Source: Branchinecta lynchi
Taxonomy: Eukaryota > Arthropoda > Branchiopoda > Anostraca > Branchinectidae
Length of the DNA stretch: 64,000 nt
Assembly (NCBI GenBank): GCA_023053575.1
Contig: JAKZAP010000006.1
Coordinates: 12,595,280 to 12,659,279 of the forward strand
Direction of reading: 5' to 3'
Positions 1 through 10,159 of this stretch are shown here, one piece after another. The position numbers and the translations under genes are program-made. Under the pieces are notes generated by a model. It was not told the origin of the DNA. It saw only the letters and a list, made by a program, of their open reading frames with translations, and searched no databases. The stretch's first letter is position 1. Each line of letters starts with the position of its first letter.

Positions 1-350
1 AAAACTGTAATTAAGAAGTGTAATTAAAGTGTAAAGAAGTGTAATTAAAACCTTGAACCTCGGAAAATCATTGAAAGAAAGTCGGGTTGAGAGGCGGGTC
101 AAGCTCCTGAATATGGTTTCTGAGGAGGTTATTTGCCACGGAATTTTTTCCTTGTTTCTCATCAAACGTAAAGGGGTCGACGGGACGGGATGGCAATTTT
201 TCGAAAACCCCGTGGAATTTAAAATAGTCACGTATGTTAGAATGTAAAACTTCTTCACTGTGACCTGTGCTTTAAGAGTAGCTACGCGGTGTTGTTTTTA
301 CATTTTACATTTACGCTTACATTTTAAATTTTAGCTTCAAACATTTTAGG
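1..350. other. No recognisable feature
   Basis: AT-rich sequence without a convincing exon. A 64-residue ORF at 53-247 has no recognisable domain, and I take it to be chance. The first 50 bases repeat the short motif GTGTAATTAA several times. Confidence 0.5.
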
Positions 351-357
351 AATTGAC

Positions 358-500
358 TGAATGAATGAATTTTACTGACCCACTGCACTGCATGAGAGCT
401 ATGTGGAGTATGATAAAATAAATTGAGAAAGAAAAATCAAAAACACAAAGTACATAAACAAAACCAGTCACACTCAAACATCAGACGCTAATCACCAACT
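358..500 (-). mobile_element. LINE-like 3' end, minus orientation
   Basis: Begins with a short GAATGAATGAAT tail read on the minus strand as an ATTC repeat, followed by A-rich sequence. The same arrangement, a GAATGAATG tail then sequence with CAAATGGAGTATG, occurs at 28312-28440, where coding remains of a reverse transcriptase follow. I infer a 5'-truncated non-LTR retrotransposon end. Confidence 0.45.
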
Positions 501-504
501 AGCA

Positions 505-600
505 GTGTGTATATGCGAATGTAAGATTGTTTACTTTTTGTTTCGTTTTGTTGCATGATGGCCGGATGGCTTTAATGTGCAAATAAATCATTCATTCATT
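505..600 (+). mobile_element. LINE 3' end with ATTC-repeat tail, plus orientation
   Basis: The sequence from about 517 to 600 ends in ATAAATCATTCATTCATTC. It is the inverted counterpart of 629-690, which carries the same TTGTTGCATGATGGC stretch on the other strand. A third copy ends at 43590. Two copies of one LINE family therefore sit tail to tail, with about 30 bases between them. Confidence 0.6.
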
Positions 601-628
601 CCTGGCCGCACAGACGGCTGATCCAGGG

Positions 629-1030
629 ATGAATGAATGAATGGCCATCATGCAACAAAACGAAACAAAAAGTAAACAATCTTACATGCGCATATACACA
701 CTAACACACTCTTAATATTTTTAATTTACACTGAATACTTTCTTAGCACTAAAAACACAATTTCCCCATCAGAAGAAATCTTTCCGGTGTTTAAAAGCTA
801 ACCTGAGGAACTTCCCAATAATTCTTATTTCTTTAAAATCTTTACTCCCCATCATTTTAATAATCCATTTCTTATCAGTTCCCCCCACCCCGAAAATCTC
901 CTCCCTTAGTAACTCCCCGTAACTCTCTACAATCACAGAAAAGGTGGCATATATCCTCGTTCATTTCTCCACACATAGGACAGAAGTAGTTTGCAAAAAC
1001 GAATGATACGAGCACGGTGAATACGAGCCG
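629..1030 (-). mobile_element. LINE 3' portion with terminal zinc-knuckle remnant
   Basis: Read on the minus strand from about 985 to 921, this encodes a CPMCG...HLFCDC zinc-knuckle peptide. That matches the C-terminal cysteine cluster found after the reverse transcriptase of some non-LTR retrotransposons. Related peptides are at 6691-6750 (CPMCGHEDENVVHLMCDC) and on the minus strand near 35822-35880 (CPLCG...LVCYC). The 3' untranslated part down to the ATTC tail at 629 is shared with 43300-43590 on the plus strand. No intact ORF remains. Confidence 0.65.
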
Positions 1031-1138
1031 TCTACCGGGTTTTTACTTCCATAAAAGGTGTAATAATCATGGTTATATTTGTGCTAGAAACTGGATTATA
1101 AAATAAGTAGTTTTATTAGTGGCTTTTAGACACTTTAA

Positions 1139-1700
1139 GTACAGCATTAAATATTTCGCAAAATCGTCCTCAGTTCAAAACAAATTACTCTTGACATAGG
1201 CTACCGACTTCTTTGTGACTACCGATCCCAAGCGAACACTCTGTTTGTCCATTTTCAGGGCAAATTACGCCGCCGAGATGTCTCAGTAGGAAATAATACG
1301 CTCTTGATGCCCGGCAACACTTTAGCTACAGCATTAAATATTTCGTGAAACGTCCCAAAGCTCAAAACATTACTCTTGACATACCGCTTCCTTTGTGACT
1401 ACCGAACCCAAGCGAACGCTCTGTCTGCCCGTTACTAAGACAAATAACTCCACCGAGATGTCCCAGAAGGAAACAAGAATCCCTTGATGCTCGGCAAGGC
1501 CGTATCCAGGGGGGGGGGGTAAGGGGTTTGAAATCCCCCCCCCCCCCCCCCCCGAAACATACAAAATTAATGATTTTTATAGGTTTTCCCTCTGATCTAT
1601 GTGTTTTTTGCACATTTTTGTCCGACCAGCAGGCAAACCCCCCCCCCCCCCCCCCCCCCGAAATAAATTCATGGATACGGGCGCTGGGTAACACTTTAAA
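1139..1700. repeat. Degenerate direct duplication of about 188 bp
   Basis: The sequence around 1139-1323 (TACAGCATTAAATATTTCG through GATGCCCGGCAACACTTTA) is repeated from about 1327. The second copy is interrupted at 1495-1683 by a hAT-type MITE and resumes with GGTAACACTTTA. The copies differ at many positions, so the duplication is not recent. Confidence 0.7.
1495..1683. mobile_element. hAT-type MITE with G/C homopolymer runs (copy 1)
   Basis: Starts CAAGGCCGTATCCAGG and ends near ATGGATACGGGCG, with internal runs of G and C and the core CATACAAAATTAATGATTTTTATAGG shared by the other family members. It interrupts the second unit of the duplication around it, which shows insertion. The right end is altered and an 8-bp target duplication is not clear in this copy. 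Confidence 0.75.
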
Positions 1701-2284
1701 GGAAGACATCGAAACCGGGAAATTATAAGGAGACAACGAGGGGAGTCAACCACAATGTCCACAGTCCCCTGATTTTTAGACACCCTATGCAAAACGCTGG
1801 GTCTACGTAGCGTTTAGAACCTATGCCAAACGCTGGATACTTGTTGATACCCTAACCCGATGACCTACTCCAGGATAAAGCAATTGTGATTGGTTGATTT
1901 CTGAGCTGTCCCAAAATCATCAACGTTTTATTGGGTTAGTTTATCCAGCCTCAACTTTTCCAGACTCAAGATATACCAGCGTTTGGCATATGGGTTCCAA
2001 AAATCAGGGGTTTGTAGTAGACTAAACGAGGGGTCACAACTTGAAAATTTGTGTTCGACTGGAAAGCGCAGTAGACCCATGGTTTACATAAAGCTAATTC
2101 GCTTTTCCGCTGGTGACTCCGGTACCGCTTAGCGGAAAAATTTCCTTCTCAACTATTCAATTCCAAGCCAAACTTTTCTACAGTGTCAATCGACCGAAAA
2201 TGGCTCTGAAACCTGGAATTCTTCAAGGACTTACGCACTCGGTACACACCAATTACGTTTTGTTTAGCCAGCTCATCTTTTCAG
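1700..2284. other. Intron sequence upstream of the first visible exon of the tyrosine-tail gene
   Basis: No gene or known element seen. Short copies of the motif AACGCTGG and its complement at 1790-1990 may form weak hairpins. The stretch just before 2285 is the acceptor tract of the exon that follows. Confidence 0.5.
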
Positions 2285-2541
2285 GTGTTTCCGGTAAACC
2301 CAGTACAGGAAACCTCTACAAATCCCCAGATCTGAAACCAGGTGCTATGCGAGGCTGGGAGGTGAACCAAAAGGAAAGGCTAAACTTCACCCTCCTCCCC
2401 CAAGCTGTAGAAGTGGACTCCGTTTATGCTGAGGTTAACCACGGCCCAACTTTCACATCTTTTCAGCGCAACCCGGGGACTTACTACAGTTCCTCTTCGT
2501 ACGCTGCCGACCCCATGTATGGAACTCTGTCACGAGCGAAG
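2285..2541 (+). CDS. Exon of a tyrosine-motif-rich C-terminal tail protein (first exon visible)
   Basis: I do not recognise the family. The exon opens after a TTTTCAG acceptor in the second codon position and ends at a GTAAGT donor in phase 0, giving about 85 residues. It contains a series of tyrosines, including SVYAEV, which fits the (S/I/V/L)xYxx(V/L/I) ITIM form, and PMYGTL. It is rich in Ser, Pro and Gly, with no membrane segment or globular domain. I link it to exons at 9457, 13233 and 15384 because the phases fit at all three junctions and all four have the same composition. The likely role, by inference only, is the cytoplasmic tail of a cell-surface receptor or adhesion protein that signals through phosphotyrosine. 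Upstream exons are not in the window. Confidence 0.7.
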
Positions 2542-2584
2542 GTAAGTTTTCTTTTAAATTAGTGAAATGAAATAAAAAATAATC

Positions 2585-2645
2585 CAGGACCCTCGCTCAC
2601 CAGGCTAACGCTCTACCAGTTCCGCTACCGAGTGGGTTTTGAACA
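2585..2645 (-). repeat. tRNA-like fragment (possible SINE head or pseudogene)
   Basis: The minus strand reads through a TGGTAGAGCGTT stretch resembling a tRNA A-box/D-arm, then an anticodon-arm-like AGCCTGGTGAGCGAGGG. No convincing T-arm or acceptor pairing follows, so it is not called as a functional tRNA. Confidence 0.3.
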
Positions 2646-3290
2646 TATAGTTCGCAAACCATTACAATAGTCAGAAAGAAGCCGGCAATGGGAACAGTGA
2701 TCCCGCTCAAATACAAATTTGCTTTTAATATGTTCACATCTTCATGTTAAGGAAGATTATAGATATTACGTAGATATCTGTTATATATGTATCTATTATC
2801 TGTGGTTTATTTGTATAACTTGTTTACTTGTAGATAGAGCTATGTACTGTCAGCGAAGGTAAGTTAGAGAAAAACTAAAAAAGATACCGAATATAATAAT
2901 AAATAAATAAATATAACTGCTTAAACATAAAAGCTGTCACCTTTACAACTCCATTAACCCAGAAAGCCGACACAAAATAGTACTGATCCTGTTTTATAAT
3001 TTATCGACACTCCCCGGGGCTCTTAAAATAAGTATGTCATTTTCTAATATTTGACATGAAGAATTACATTTTCTCGTTCAAATAACGTTAAAACTTTTTT
3101 TTTTTTTGGGGGGGGGGGAATATTTCAAAAAATATCCAGTAGAACTTGGATTTTGTTCTGCATAGACAGAGCAAGATAGGTGGAAACGCAGTAGGGCAAT
3201 GTTCTAACCGACGTGACTCCTTTGAATGGTTTTCTCAAAGATTGCAAACCCCTTCTGGTTGCTTACTCCTTGGTTTTAGATAGTTTGAGG
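2646..3290. other. Intron sequence, low complexity
   Basis: AT-rich intron sequence with a T-run followed by a G-run at 3100-3118. No gene or element recognised. Confidence 0.5.
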
Positions 3291-3440
3291 CAAGGCCGTA
3301 TCCAGGGGGCAGGGGGGGCCCCCCCCCCCGAAACATAAAAAAATCATCATTTTTATAGGCTTTTCCCTCTGATCTATGTGTTTTTTGTCCGACCAGCAGG
3401 CCCCCCCCCCCGCGAAATAAATTCCTGGATACGGGCCTTG
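3291..3440. mobile_element. hAT-type MITE with G/C runs (copy 2), 8-bp target duplication
   Basis: Runs from CAAGGCCGTATCCAGG to CCTGGATACGGGCCTT. GTTTGAGG precedes the element and GTTTGAGG follows it, an 8-bp target-site duplication as expected for hAT elements. Internal G and C runs bracket a core with TTTTATAGGCTTTTCCCTC. No coding capacity. Confidence 0.9.
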
Positions 3441-4098
3441 TTTGAGGTATGGGATGGAAGGGTAGAAAGGGGGACACAGGAGATGGTAACGGCAGTCAAT
3501 TCCTTCACAGGGTGAAGCGATCATGACCCGAGTTCAAATATTGAATTAATATAATTGTGTAGAGGAATTTTTTTTCTTCACAATGAGTGTTCCGGATTGA
3601 TACTGAGAACCTTGACAACTCCCCGAGAAGGCAAAACTCACAGGTAACCTACCCCAGGCAATTTGGATCTCATCAAAAATGGTTTTTTTTTTCATTGTAT
3701 GTCATTTTCATCTGTTGGCGAGGAATGTCAAAAACGCTGCTCTTCCTAGTTTCTAAAATAAACTCCGATGCAGCCGTTTTTAGTTTGTTTGTACGATTCT
3801 TTGTTTGGCAATTTATTGTCAACTATATATACACGCTCTCAAATGGATGAAAAAATGTCTGTTATGGAACAGAGGATTAATGGATTTTCGTCGTCTCTTC
3901 CAGCCCATGTTTGTGATTCGTAAGCGAGTTTTCACATTTCATTATATCTTTAAAGAAAACTGTTTGCGTGTTCAACTTTACCTTCCTACGGGTTTCGTGG
4001 TATCTGGAAGTGGAATGTGGTTCAGGAAATGGATAGACGGCGCTTTTACTATGTGCTTCGCATGTCAGTCTATTCGAGACTGACTATGGTCTCCTCCG
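3441..4098. other. Intron sequence
   Basis: Contains ORFs of 87 and 92 codons (3587-3850, 3805-4083) with no domain and overlapping frames, which I regard as chance. Around 3480-3545 a stretch ending CGAGTTCAAATAT resembles a tRNA B-box but lacks a matching first half. Confidence 0.45.
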
Positions 4099-5832
4099 CA
4101 GGGGCGGTTCGAAGGGGGGCGCGGGTGGGGGGTGACTTACCCCCCATGCTCCACAGAATCTACTTTCAGTCGTATGTTTCGAGCTAGTAGTATGGCAGTC
4201 GTATGTTTTGAGCTTTACAAAATGACATACAGGCAGATGCCAAGAGGGAACTTCACCCACTAATCACATTTTTTAGCTAGTTCACAGTTGTAAGTTTTCC
4301 ATAATGAAAGTCGTATGTTTGACCTTGCCAGAATGACACCAACCGCGAATTTCGCCTGAAACGACCCGTTTCTTGTCGTACTTTACGAAGGGATTTTCAA
4401 GTCTTAAATTAGAAGTTTGGCCTTGCCAGATAAAAGCAGACAAAGCAGGTAGCTAATCGGGGACTTCGCCTTCAAACGACCTTTTTCTGGTCGTATTGTT
4501 CCATGGAGATTTTAGTAGTATGTTTTAAGCTTGTCAGATTCACAGTCTTGTTTTTTCAGTTTGTCAGAATCACAGTCGTATGGAACTTGCTAGAATGACA
4601 TCAACTGCGATATTACCATGAAAATGACCCGTTTCTTGTCGTATTTTACGAAGAGATTTTATATATTAGAGACAGTCGTAAGTTTTGAGCTTGCCATTTG
4701 AGTCAGTTAATTGACTTTCGACAGCAAATGACCTATTTCTTGTCGTATAGTTGTATAGAGATTTTCTATAAGTCATTACGTTACGGAATATCGTGTTTTG
4801 AGCTTGTTAGAATGACGGTCGTATGTTGGCATGTGGCTCGGAAAACAGGCTGATTTTCAAAATTTCGTATGCGGCGCGACGTTTCAACATTTTCCCATCT
4901 GGTTTTGTGCAAAAATCTCCTTATCTTAAAAAGAAATATTTATTATTTTTGATAAGACTTACGGAGAAAGGTTTGCAAATAATCAGGCTTTGTAAGTCCT
5001 GTATGGCGGGCCTGATGATTTTCCTATTTTTGTGTAGTCTAAATTCACAGTGGAAGCACTAAGTGCGGTGCGTAGAAGCGAAGCGTACTATCTTCCGGGA
5101 TAATATTCCGCTCCGTTTGCGAGTTATCGGGTGATATCGTAGGTAGCCTTTGTGTTTCGCAAAACTTTACCTGCGCCGTCTTTCATAGTAGGCTACTCGC
5201 TACCTGGTTGAATGGCCCGTAATTTAGGTGAGGTGTTAGGGCTACGATTTCAGTCACCTTAAAAGCTTGAAATGACAGAATAAGGTCGGATTACAAAAAA
5301 TCGCCTGCGGCGCTTGCTACAAATTTGTCTTGGTAAAAACTGTACGGTAAAAGCTGCTGCTTGGGGTCTGAGCCACGTTAAAAGCAAGAGTTTGTGTGGG
5401 AAGGAGTCGAATATTGCCGAATAAAGGCTGATTTAACAAATTTTGCCTGTGGCTCTGTCGTAGTCCTAACCTATTTCTATTTAGTTGAAGTGTGCATCAT
5501 TTATCTGCGGTTTTAAGCTTGAGATTTGGGGTGTAAGGTACATTAAAAGGTAGAAGTCGTAAAGGAGTATCGGAATTTTGCTCGGATTAAACATATTTGC
5601 CTGCGGTGCTCACTTTAGTTTGTCTTGACTAGATTCACGGAAATTTGATATGAACGGCATCGTCTAGTTCCTGTTACTTATTTGTTTATTATTTTATTCT
5701 TACAATGGCATTTTCCTTAATGTTTTAGAACTTATAACGGTAATACTTCCTGAGCCTGCTGGTGCTGTGTTTTTAGCCAGTCGTATATTTTGATCCTCAC
5801 CCCGCATGCCCAAGCCCTTCGAACCGCCCCTG
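4099..5832. mobile_element. hAT-like non-autonomous element, 1.7 kb
   Basis: The ends are CAGGGGCGGTTCGAAGGG (4099-4116) and its perfect complement at 5815-5832, an 18-bp terminal inverted repeat of the classic hAT type (CAG-GGCGG). The flanking octamers CTCCTCCG and CTCCCCCC agree at 6 of 8 positions, compatible with a decayed 8-bp target duplication. The interior is filled by degenerate repeats of a roughly 150-bp unit with GTCGTATGTTTTGAGCTTG and GACCCGTTTCTTGTCGTA. There is no transposase. A related unbounded stretch is at 42010-42260. Confidence 0.85.
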
Positions 5833-6369
5833 CTCCCCCCCCCCAAAAAAAAAAGAAAACTCGCCTATTTTTCTCGTTATATTTTCGTTTCTGTCCCTAA
5901 TAATATTAGGAACAGTTATATATTATAAGGTCATGGATTATACAACCTTTACGAATCATCCGTTTTCTCTTTTCTGTTTACCAATATCGACGGTTATGAT
6001 GGTCGTACTGCCCAGTCCCGGCAATAAAAGAGGCTATCAAATATTTGCCCGTCTTCATCGTCCTTCTATGGAAAACGCCAATATACCTTTTTATCTCCTA
6101 CCGGGAAGTGACCAAGAAATGAATTCAGGAAGAACTTGCCTCCCATGATTACTAATGAAATGGGTTAGCCACTCGTCTTTCGGCCCGTCCAAAGAGAAAG
6201 AGACTTTGGGTTTAAACAACGAGGAACAAGGATCGTTTCGTTTCCCCATCTGTTAGATAGACACAACTCTTACTAGAAAAGATCCTTTCATTATGAAACG
6301 GATCAGGCAGGAAACGGTTCTCGAAAACACCATTACTTTCCATCTGAATTTAGCTATTTCTTGTTAGCG
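5833..6369. other. Intron sequence, nothing recognised
   Basis: Begins with a C-run and an A-run. A 71-codon ORF at 5933-6148 has no domain. No element boundary found. Confidence 0.4.
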
Positions 6370-6975
6370 CTCATCGATTCTATCCAGCCTTCCTGCTCTA
6401 CGATGCGGTGGCTGGGCGCAACACATTTAAAAACTGAACGCGCCGTGGTTAAAAAGTAGGAAAACTAAGTAAATGAAAGAAGTCAAAAACAAAAGATTCT
6501 CATATCCTTGTGTGTGGAAGAGTTGCTTGCGGACGTTTAAGATTATGGCAGACTTTGCGTTGTGCAACCGGCAAAACTCGGCACGGCCGAGAAAGCGCTA
6601 CAGATTCGTAGGTACGAACGGAAACAATGGAGAAAGGTGGGGATTTTAGAAGCTTATAATTCCATAATGAGCTGGGATATTGGTCCTTAATTCTGTCCTA
6701 TGTGTGGTCATGAGGATGAAAACGTAGTTCATTTGATGTGTGATTGCGTGGAATTAAGTATATAATTAAGTATGGAAGGTAAGGATGATGAAGGATGAAT
6801 GTTTTGTTACTGTGAGAAAACTTGGACGTTACTTGAGGCTTGCGATGGAGCATAAAACGAGATTTTTAGAACAGGAGCAGTGTGTTAGTTCTGTAAGCTA
6901 GTGAAATTTTGTATTAAATTTTTGTTGCCATGGCCCACGGGCTTTTTTTTGTAATACATTATATTATATTCTATT
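6370..6975 (+). mobile_element. LINE 3' part with zinc-knuckle remnant
   Basis: The peptide FCPMCGHEDENVVHLMCDC is encoded at 6691-6750, preceded by a degenerate coding region related in sequence to 12540-12950 (both contain CAGCCTTCCTGCTCT and later GAAGCTTATAATTCCAT). A 3' tail with TATTATATTC-type repeats ends near 6975. This is the C-terminal cysteine cluster of a non-LTR retrotransposon, with the reading frame broken. Confidence 0.65.
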
Positions 6976-7683
6976 ATAAAAGGTAAAGCAAGAGGGGTCC
7001 TTTAATGTGCCGTTCGCAAGAGCATTGCTGAGGTTTTCAAGTAGTAGCTGAGACTAAGTTACGTGCAGACATAGTCCAATAAGATTTCGGATGCGAAAAT
7101 ACGTATGCAAAATTGGCGTCAATATTGGAGAAACCTGCATGCGATAGGTCAAATCCGGAGCCAAGGAACAATTTCGCACACGACTGCGAAAACTGGAATG
7201 TGTGTTTACGTTCCATAATACTTGGACACCGTAAAAAATTGTACGTATCACATGTCGTCACTCATTGGTGGGTCTGTCTTCCCAACTATAGTGAAATTTA
7301 ACGTGATGTAGATGGTTAATCATATCTGAAATGACCCACCTTATTAATTGTAAATTCCAACAAATTTTTTTGTTTGTATCACACATTGTCAGTTTACTGA
7401 TATTGCCGGAAATTGCATTTCCATAGTATCTTGGTAGTATCCCAATGAAGAGACATAGTCATGTCTAGTAATCTAGTCTAGAGATTTTTTTAAGAAAAGT
7501 ATATAAATGATATTTGCCCGTGAAATCACTGACTTCACCCTATTTTTGTGTTTCATCGGTTTTTACACATCCAGTATTATTCTCGCCTGGAGAATGTGAC
7601 AAAATAAAACTCGTTACTGAGAAATATCAGGAAAGACAGACAGAGAACGAAGATCAACCCCTTCGAGAGTTGTCTACGGAAGG
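6976..7683. other. Intron sequence, nothing recognised
   Basis: Three overlapping ORFs around 7037-7301 on both strands have no domain and exclude one another. No repeat family found. Confidence 0.4.
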
Positions 7684-8000
7684 ACGAAGCTGATCCCGGA
7701 GTGGTCGCTGCACGGAAACAAAATCAAATGGGGTCGCTGATCATGCAGTGGCCGCTGCATGAAAACGAAATCAAATGGGGTCGCTGATCATGCAGTGGCC
7801 GCTGCATGAAAACGAAATCAAATGGGGTCGCTGATCGCGCAGTGGCTGCTGCATGAAAACGAAATTGGACAAAGGTCGTAATTATTCAGTGGCCGCTGCA
7901 TGGAAACGAAATCAAATAGAGTTGCTGATCCCGCAGTGGCCACTGCATGGCAACGAAATCAAATGGAGTCGCTGATCGCGCAGTGGCTGCTGCATGAAAA
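7684..8000. repeat. 47-bp tandem array with a quasi-palindromic core
   Basis: About six copies of a 47-bp unit (GAAATCAAATGGGGTCGCTG then ATCATGCAGTGGCCGCTGCA). Two central units are identical and the outer ones diverge. Each unit contains CATGCAGTGGCCGCTGCATG, a 20-base sequence that differs from its own complement at only two positions, so every unit can form a hairpin. The array ends in an A-run. Confidence 0.9.
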
Positions 8001-8403
8001 AAAAAAGGCATCGATCGTCATAGGCATCCATCACTCAGGTTTTGGAATCCTAAACAGCAGAACAGACGGATAGGACATGGTGAGAATGACCCATCAACCC
8101 ATTTATGCAAATTTCTTGCAAAACTTGCTCGTATCCTGACACCTGATGTGAATATATTAATACCGATTGATACTTTACCGGTGTTTATATTCATGTAATT
8201 CACGCGGAACGATGCCTATAAACATCACGCCTCGAACTCAATTGCAACGGTTTTACGAAGGCCCTTTTGAAAATTCGTGGTGGGAATAATGAAAATTAAA
8301 AATAAAGCAGCAACGCTAAAAAGTTTAATACTTTTTAGCAATGGTTAAAGTAGACAATATCAAGTATCTTATAAGTTACTATAAGTGGCATGTTAGTTTC
8401 TGA
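8001..8403. other. Intron sequence, nothing recognised
   Basis: AT-rich. The 61-codon minus-strand ORF at 8018-8203 has no recognisable content. Confidence 0.4.
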
Positions 8404-8530
8404 AATACGAAGTTCAGCTCAGTTCAGTTCAGTTTTATTAAATTCAAAATAAATGAACAAAATAAGTTTCGACCACTACAAAGCTCCATGGCCCGTTACA
8501 TAGGGGTTAAAACCAAAATAATCAAAAAAT
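8404..8530 (-). mobile_element. LINE 3' end, minus orientation, with GTTCA-type tail
   Basis: Repeats of GTTCA (8412-8436) are followed by TTTTATTAAATTCAAAATAA and then CCATGGCCCGTTAC. The same order (short tandem tail, A/T-rich part, CCATGG-containing part) appears at 35485-35530 on the minus strand and at 6925-6960 on the plus strand. I infer a truncated LINE 3' end. Confidence 0.5.
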
Positions 8531-9092
8531 GAACGAGTCTCTTAACTACTACAAAAAAATAAAGAAAGAACAACTGAATAATTTGTTTTATTTTTACTTA
8601 CCGCTCCATCCTCAAAGTTCACCTCCAGGTCCACACCGATCTCCCACAATCATTGATTTTCAACAAATAAGAGCATCTGAATGTCCACTAAACGAGCAAG
8701 AAACTGGGGAAAACCTTCTGCAATCATAAATAAGAACAGGAATCCTGCCTGTTCTAATTTTTCCTGGCTGTAGATTATTAAATAATAATAAAAATAAATA
8801 CTGAATAATCGTTAACCATAAACAATTGATCATTTGCATCCGCACCGCCACTCTGCCAGGAGGTTAGGCCTCAGTCGTTTCACAACCAGAACGGAAGAAG
8901 ATGCAAGCAACAAACAGGATTGTAATCACGACGTAGTGGTGTAAAAATAATTCAAGTTAGTTTTAAAATATGGAGAAAAAGAAATATAACGCAGCAACTG
9001 ATACCTCCTGTTGAGGGTTGGCAGTCCCAAATACCCGCTTGAGGGCTGCCCGATCCTTCTCTGCTCACCACGAGGAAAAATTTGTAGCATGC
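8531..9092. other. Intron sequence, nothing recognised
   Basis: Overlapping short ORFs on both strands at 8529-8851 and 8926-9138 show no domain. No repeat boundary found. Confidence 0.4.
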
Positions 9093-9322
9093 GTGGTAGT
9101 AGTACGAAAACGTTGCATGTAATACTATGTAATAGCAAAGAATACTATCATTTAATGTGCCTCAGACTGGTCCAATCTTATGTAGTAGTATCCAGTAGCA
9201 TACTGTCTTGCCATGGTAGCATCAGTCTTGCTAATAGTAGCATATGCAGTAACACGGTAGCCTTGAATTAGAACCATGTAGTACTGCATGCAACTTTTTC
9301 GTACTACTTCATAGTACTATTT
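9093..9322. mobile_element. MITE with TAGTACGAAAA inverted ends (copy 1)
   Basis: Starts near GTAGTAGTACGAAAACGTTGCATG and ends with GCATGCAACTTTTTCGTACTAC, imperfect terminal inverted repeats of about 30 bp. A second copy is at 47208-47455 in the same orientation. The interior is rich in TAGTA and AGTACT motifs. Target duplication not resolved. Confidence 0.75.
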
Positions 9323-9456
9323 TGAGATAAATTTTCATCGGGACCCACGATAGGAGAGGTGAGAATAAATTATTTTAATTGTCTGACTAAAGTCTGACTT
9401 TTTTAAAAACATGAGTAAGAATCGAACATTTTAATATTATTTTAATTTATTTGCAG

Positions 9457-9541
9457 CTATATGCCACGCCTTTGGCTTTCTCTGATGTGTCTACAGGTAT
9501 GCCTTGCGCTTCGACATCTGGGGCCAGTATCTACGAACCGG
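9457..9541 (+). CDS. Exon of the tyrosine-motif-rich tail protein
   Basis: An 85-nt exon between a TTTGCAG acceptor and a GTGAGT donor. It enters in phase 0, matching the exit phase of the exon ending at 2541, and leaves with one base over. It encodes 28 residues with two tyrosine motifs, LYATPL at the start and SIYEP at the end. The split codon is completed by the exon at 13233 to give EPEVYAPLEP. The intron before it is about 6.9 kb and holds a hAT-like element, LINE remains and a 47-bp array. It is too short to be found by ORF scanning; I found it by splice signals and phase. Confidence 0.7.
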
Positions 9542-9611
9542 GTGAGTTATATTTTTCTCCACCATATAATCATTTTCATATAGTTTAACCTCTCACTAGG
9601 CCAACCGAGAG

Positions 9612-9945
9612 GCGTTACTAGCCAAAATGTTTGGGGGGGGGACGAGTCATTTACAGACTAGCTGGTAATTTTTACCGACATTTTCTTCAGAAAAACGACT
9701 GTTTTCGACAGCAAAAATGACATTTTTGAAAAAAATCGACTGATTTTTAGAAAAATCCGCTGATTTTCAGAAAAAACGACTGTTTTCAGAAAAAACGACA
9801 GTTTTCATGAAAAAAATCAACTGTTTTGATGAAAAATTGCGACGCTTCGCGCCGACTCGGTTATTTTTTACCGACTGGCCGACCGCTTTGGGGGGGTGTC
9901 CCCCCTCCCCCGCCTCCCAGTCGTGACGCCCCTGCTAACGTAAGA
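9612..9945. repeat. Low-complexity element built on ACGACTGTTTTCAGAAAA
   Basis: Several degenerate copies of a roughly 20-bp unit (CGACTGTTTTCAGAAAAA) lie between a G-run near 9632 and G/C runs near 9890-9915, ending GTCGTGACGCCCCTGC. A shorter relative with the same order is at 51555-51740. GACGCCCCTG at the right end resembles the outer end of a hAT inverted repeat, but I do not find its partner with certainty. Confidence 0.6.
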
Positions 9946-10159
9946 ATAGACGAGAGGTTTCGATGAAGAAGAAATGGTTTATTTCAACCACTAAACAACC
10001 AACTCTCCAACGCCCAGACTACTAGGGACGATACAGCATTGGATCGCAAACGGAATGTTTTTTGGACAGGCTACAGACAATCGAGTCTACCAGATCCATG
10101 ACCGTAAACTTGCAACATATCCCTTACAGTGAGATCCATTAGACTAGGTAACACTTCTC
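9946..10159. other. Intron sequence
   Basis: No feature recognised. Confidence 0.4.

Noticed and set aside
1362..1792. Overlapping ORFs with poly-Gly and poly-Pro stretches
   Set aside because: They are translations of the G and C runs of a hAT-type MITE. The same artefact appears at 3235-3524, 10129-10515 and 10948-11139.
3485..3545. Possible tRNA from GATGGTAACGGCAGTC to CGAGTTCAAATAT
   Set aside because: Weak A-box, and neither stems nor anticodon loop can be folded convincingly.
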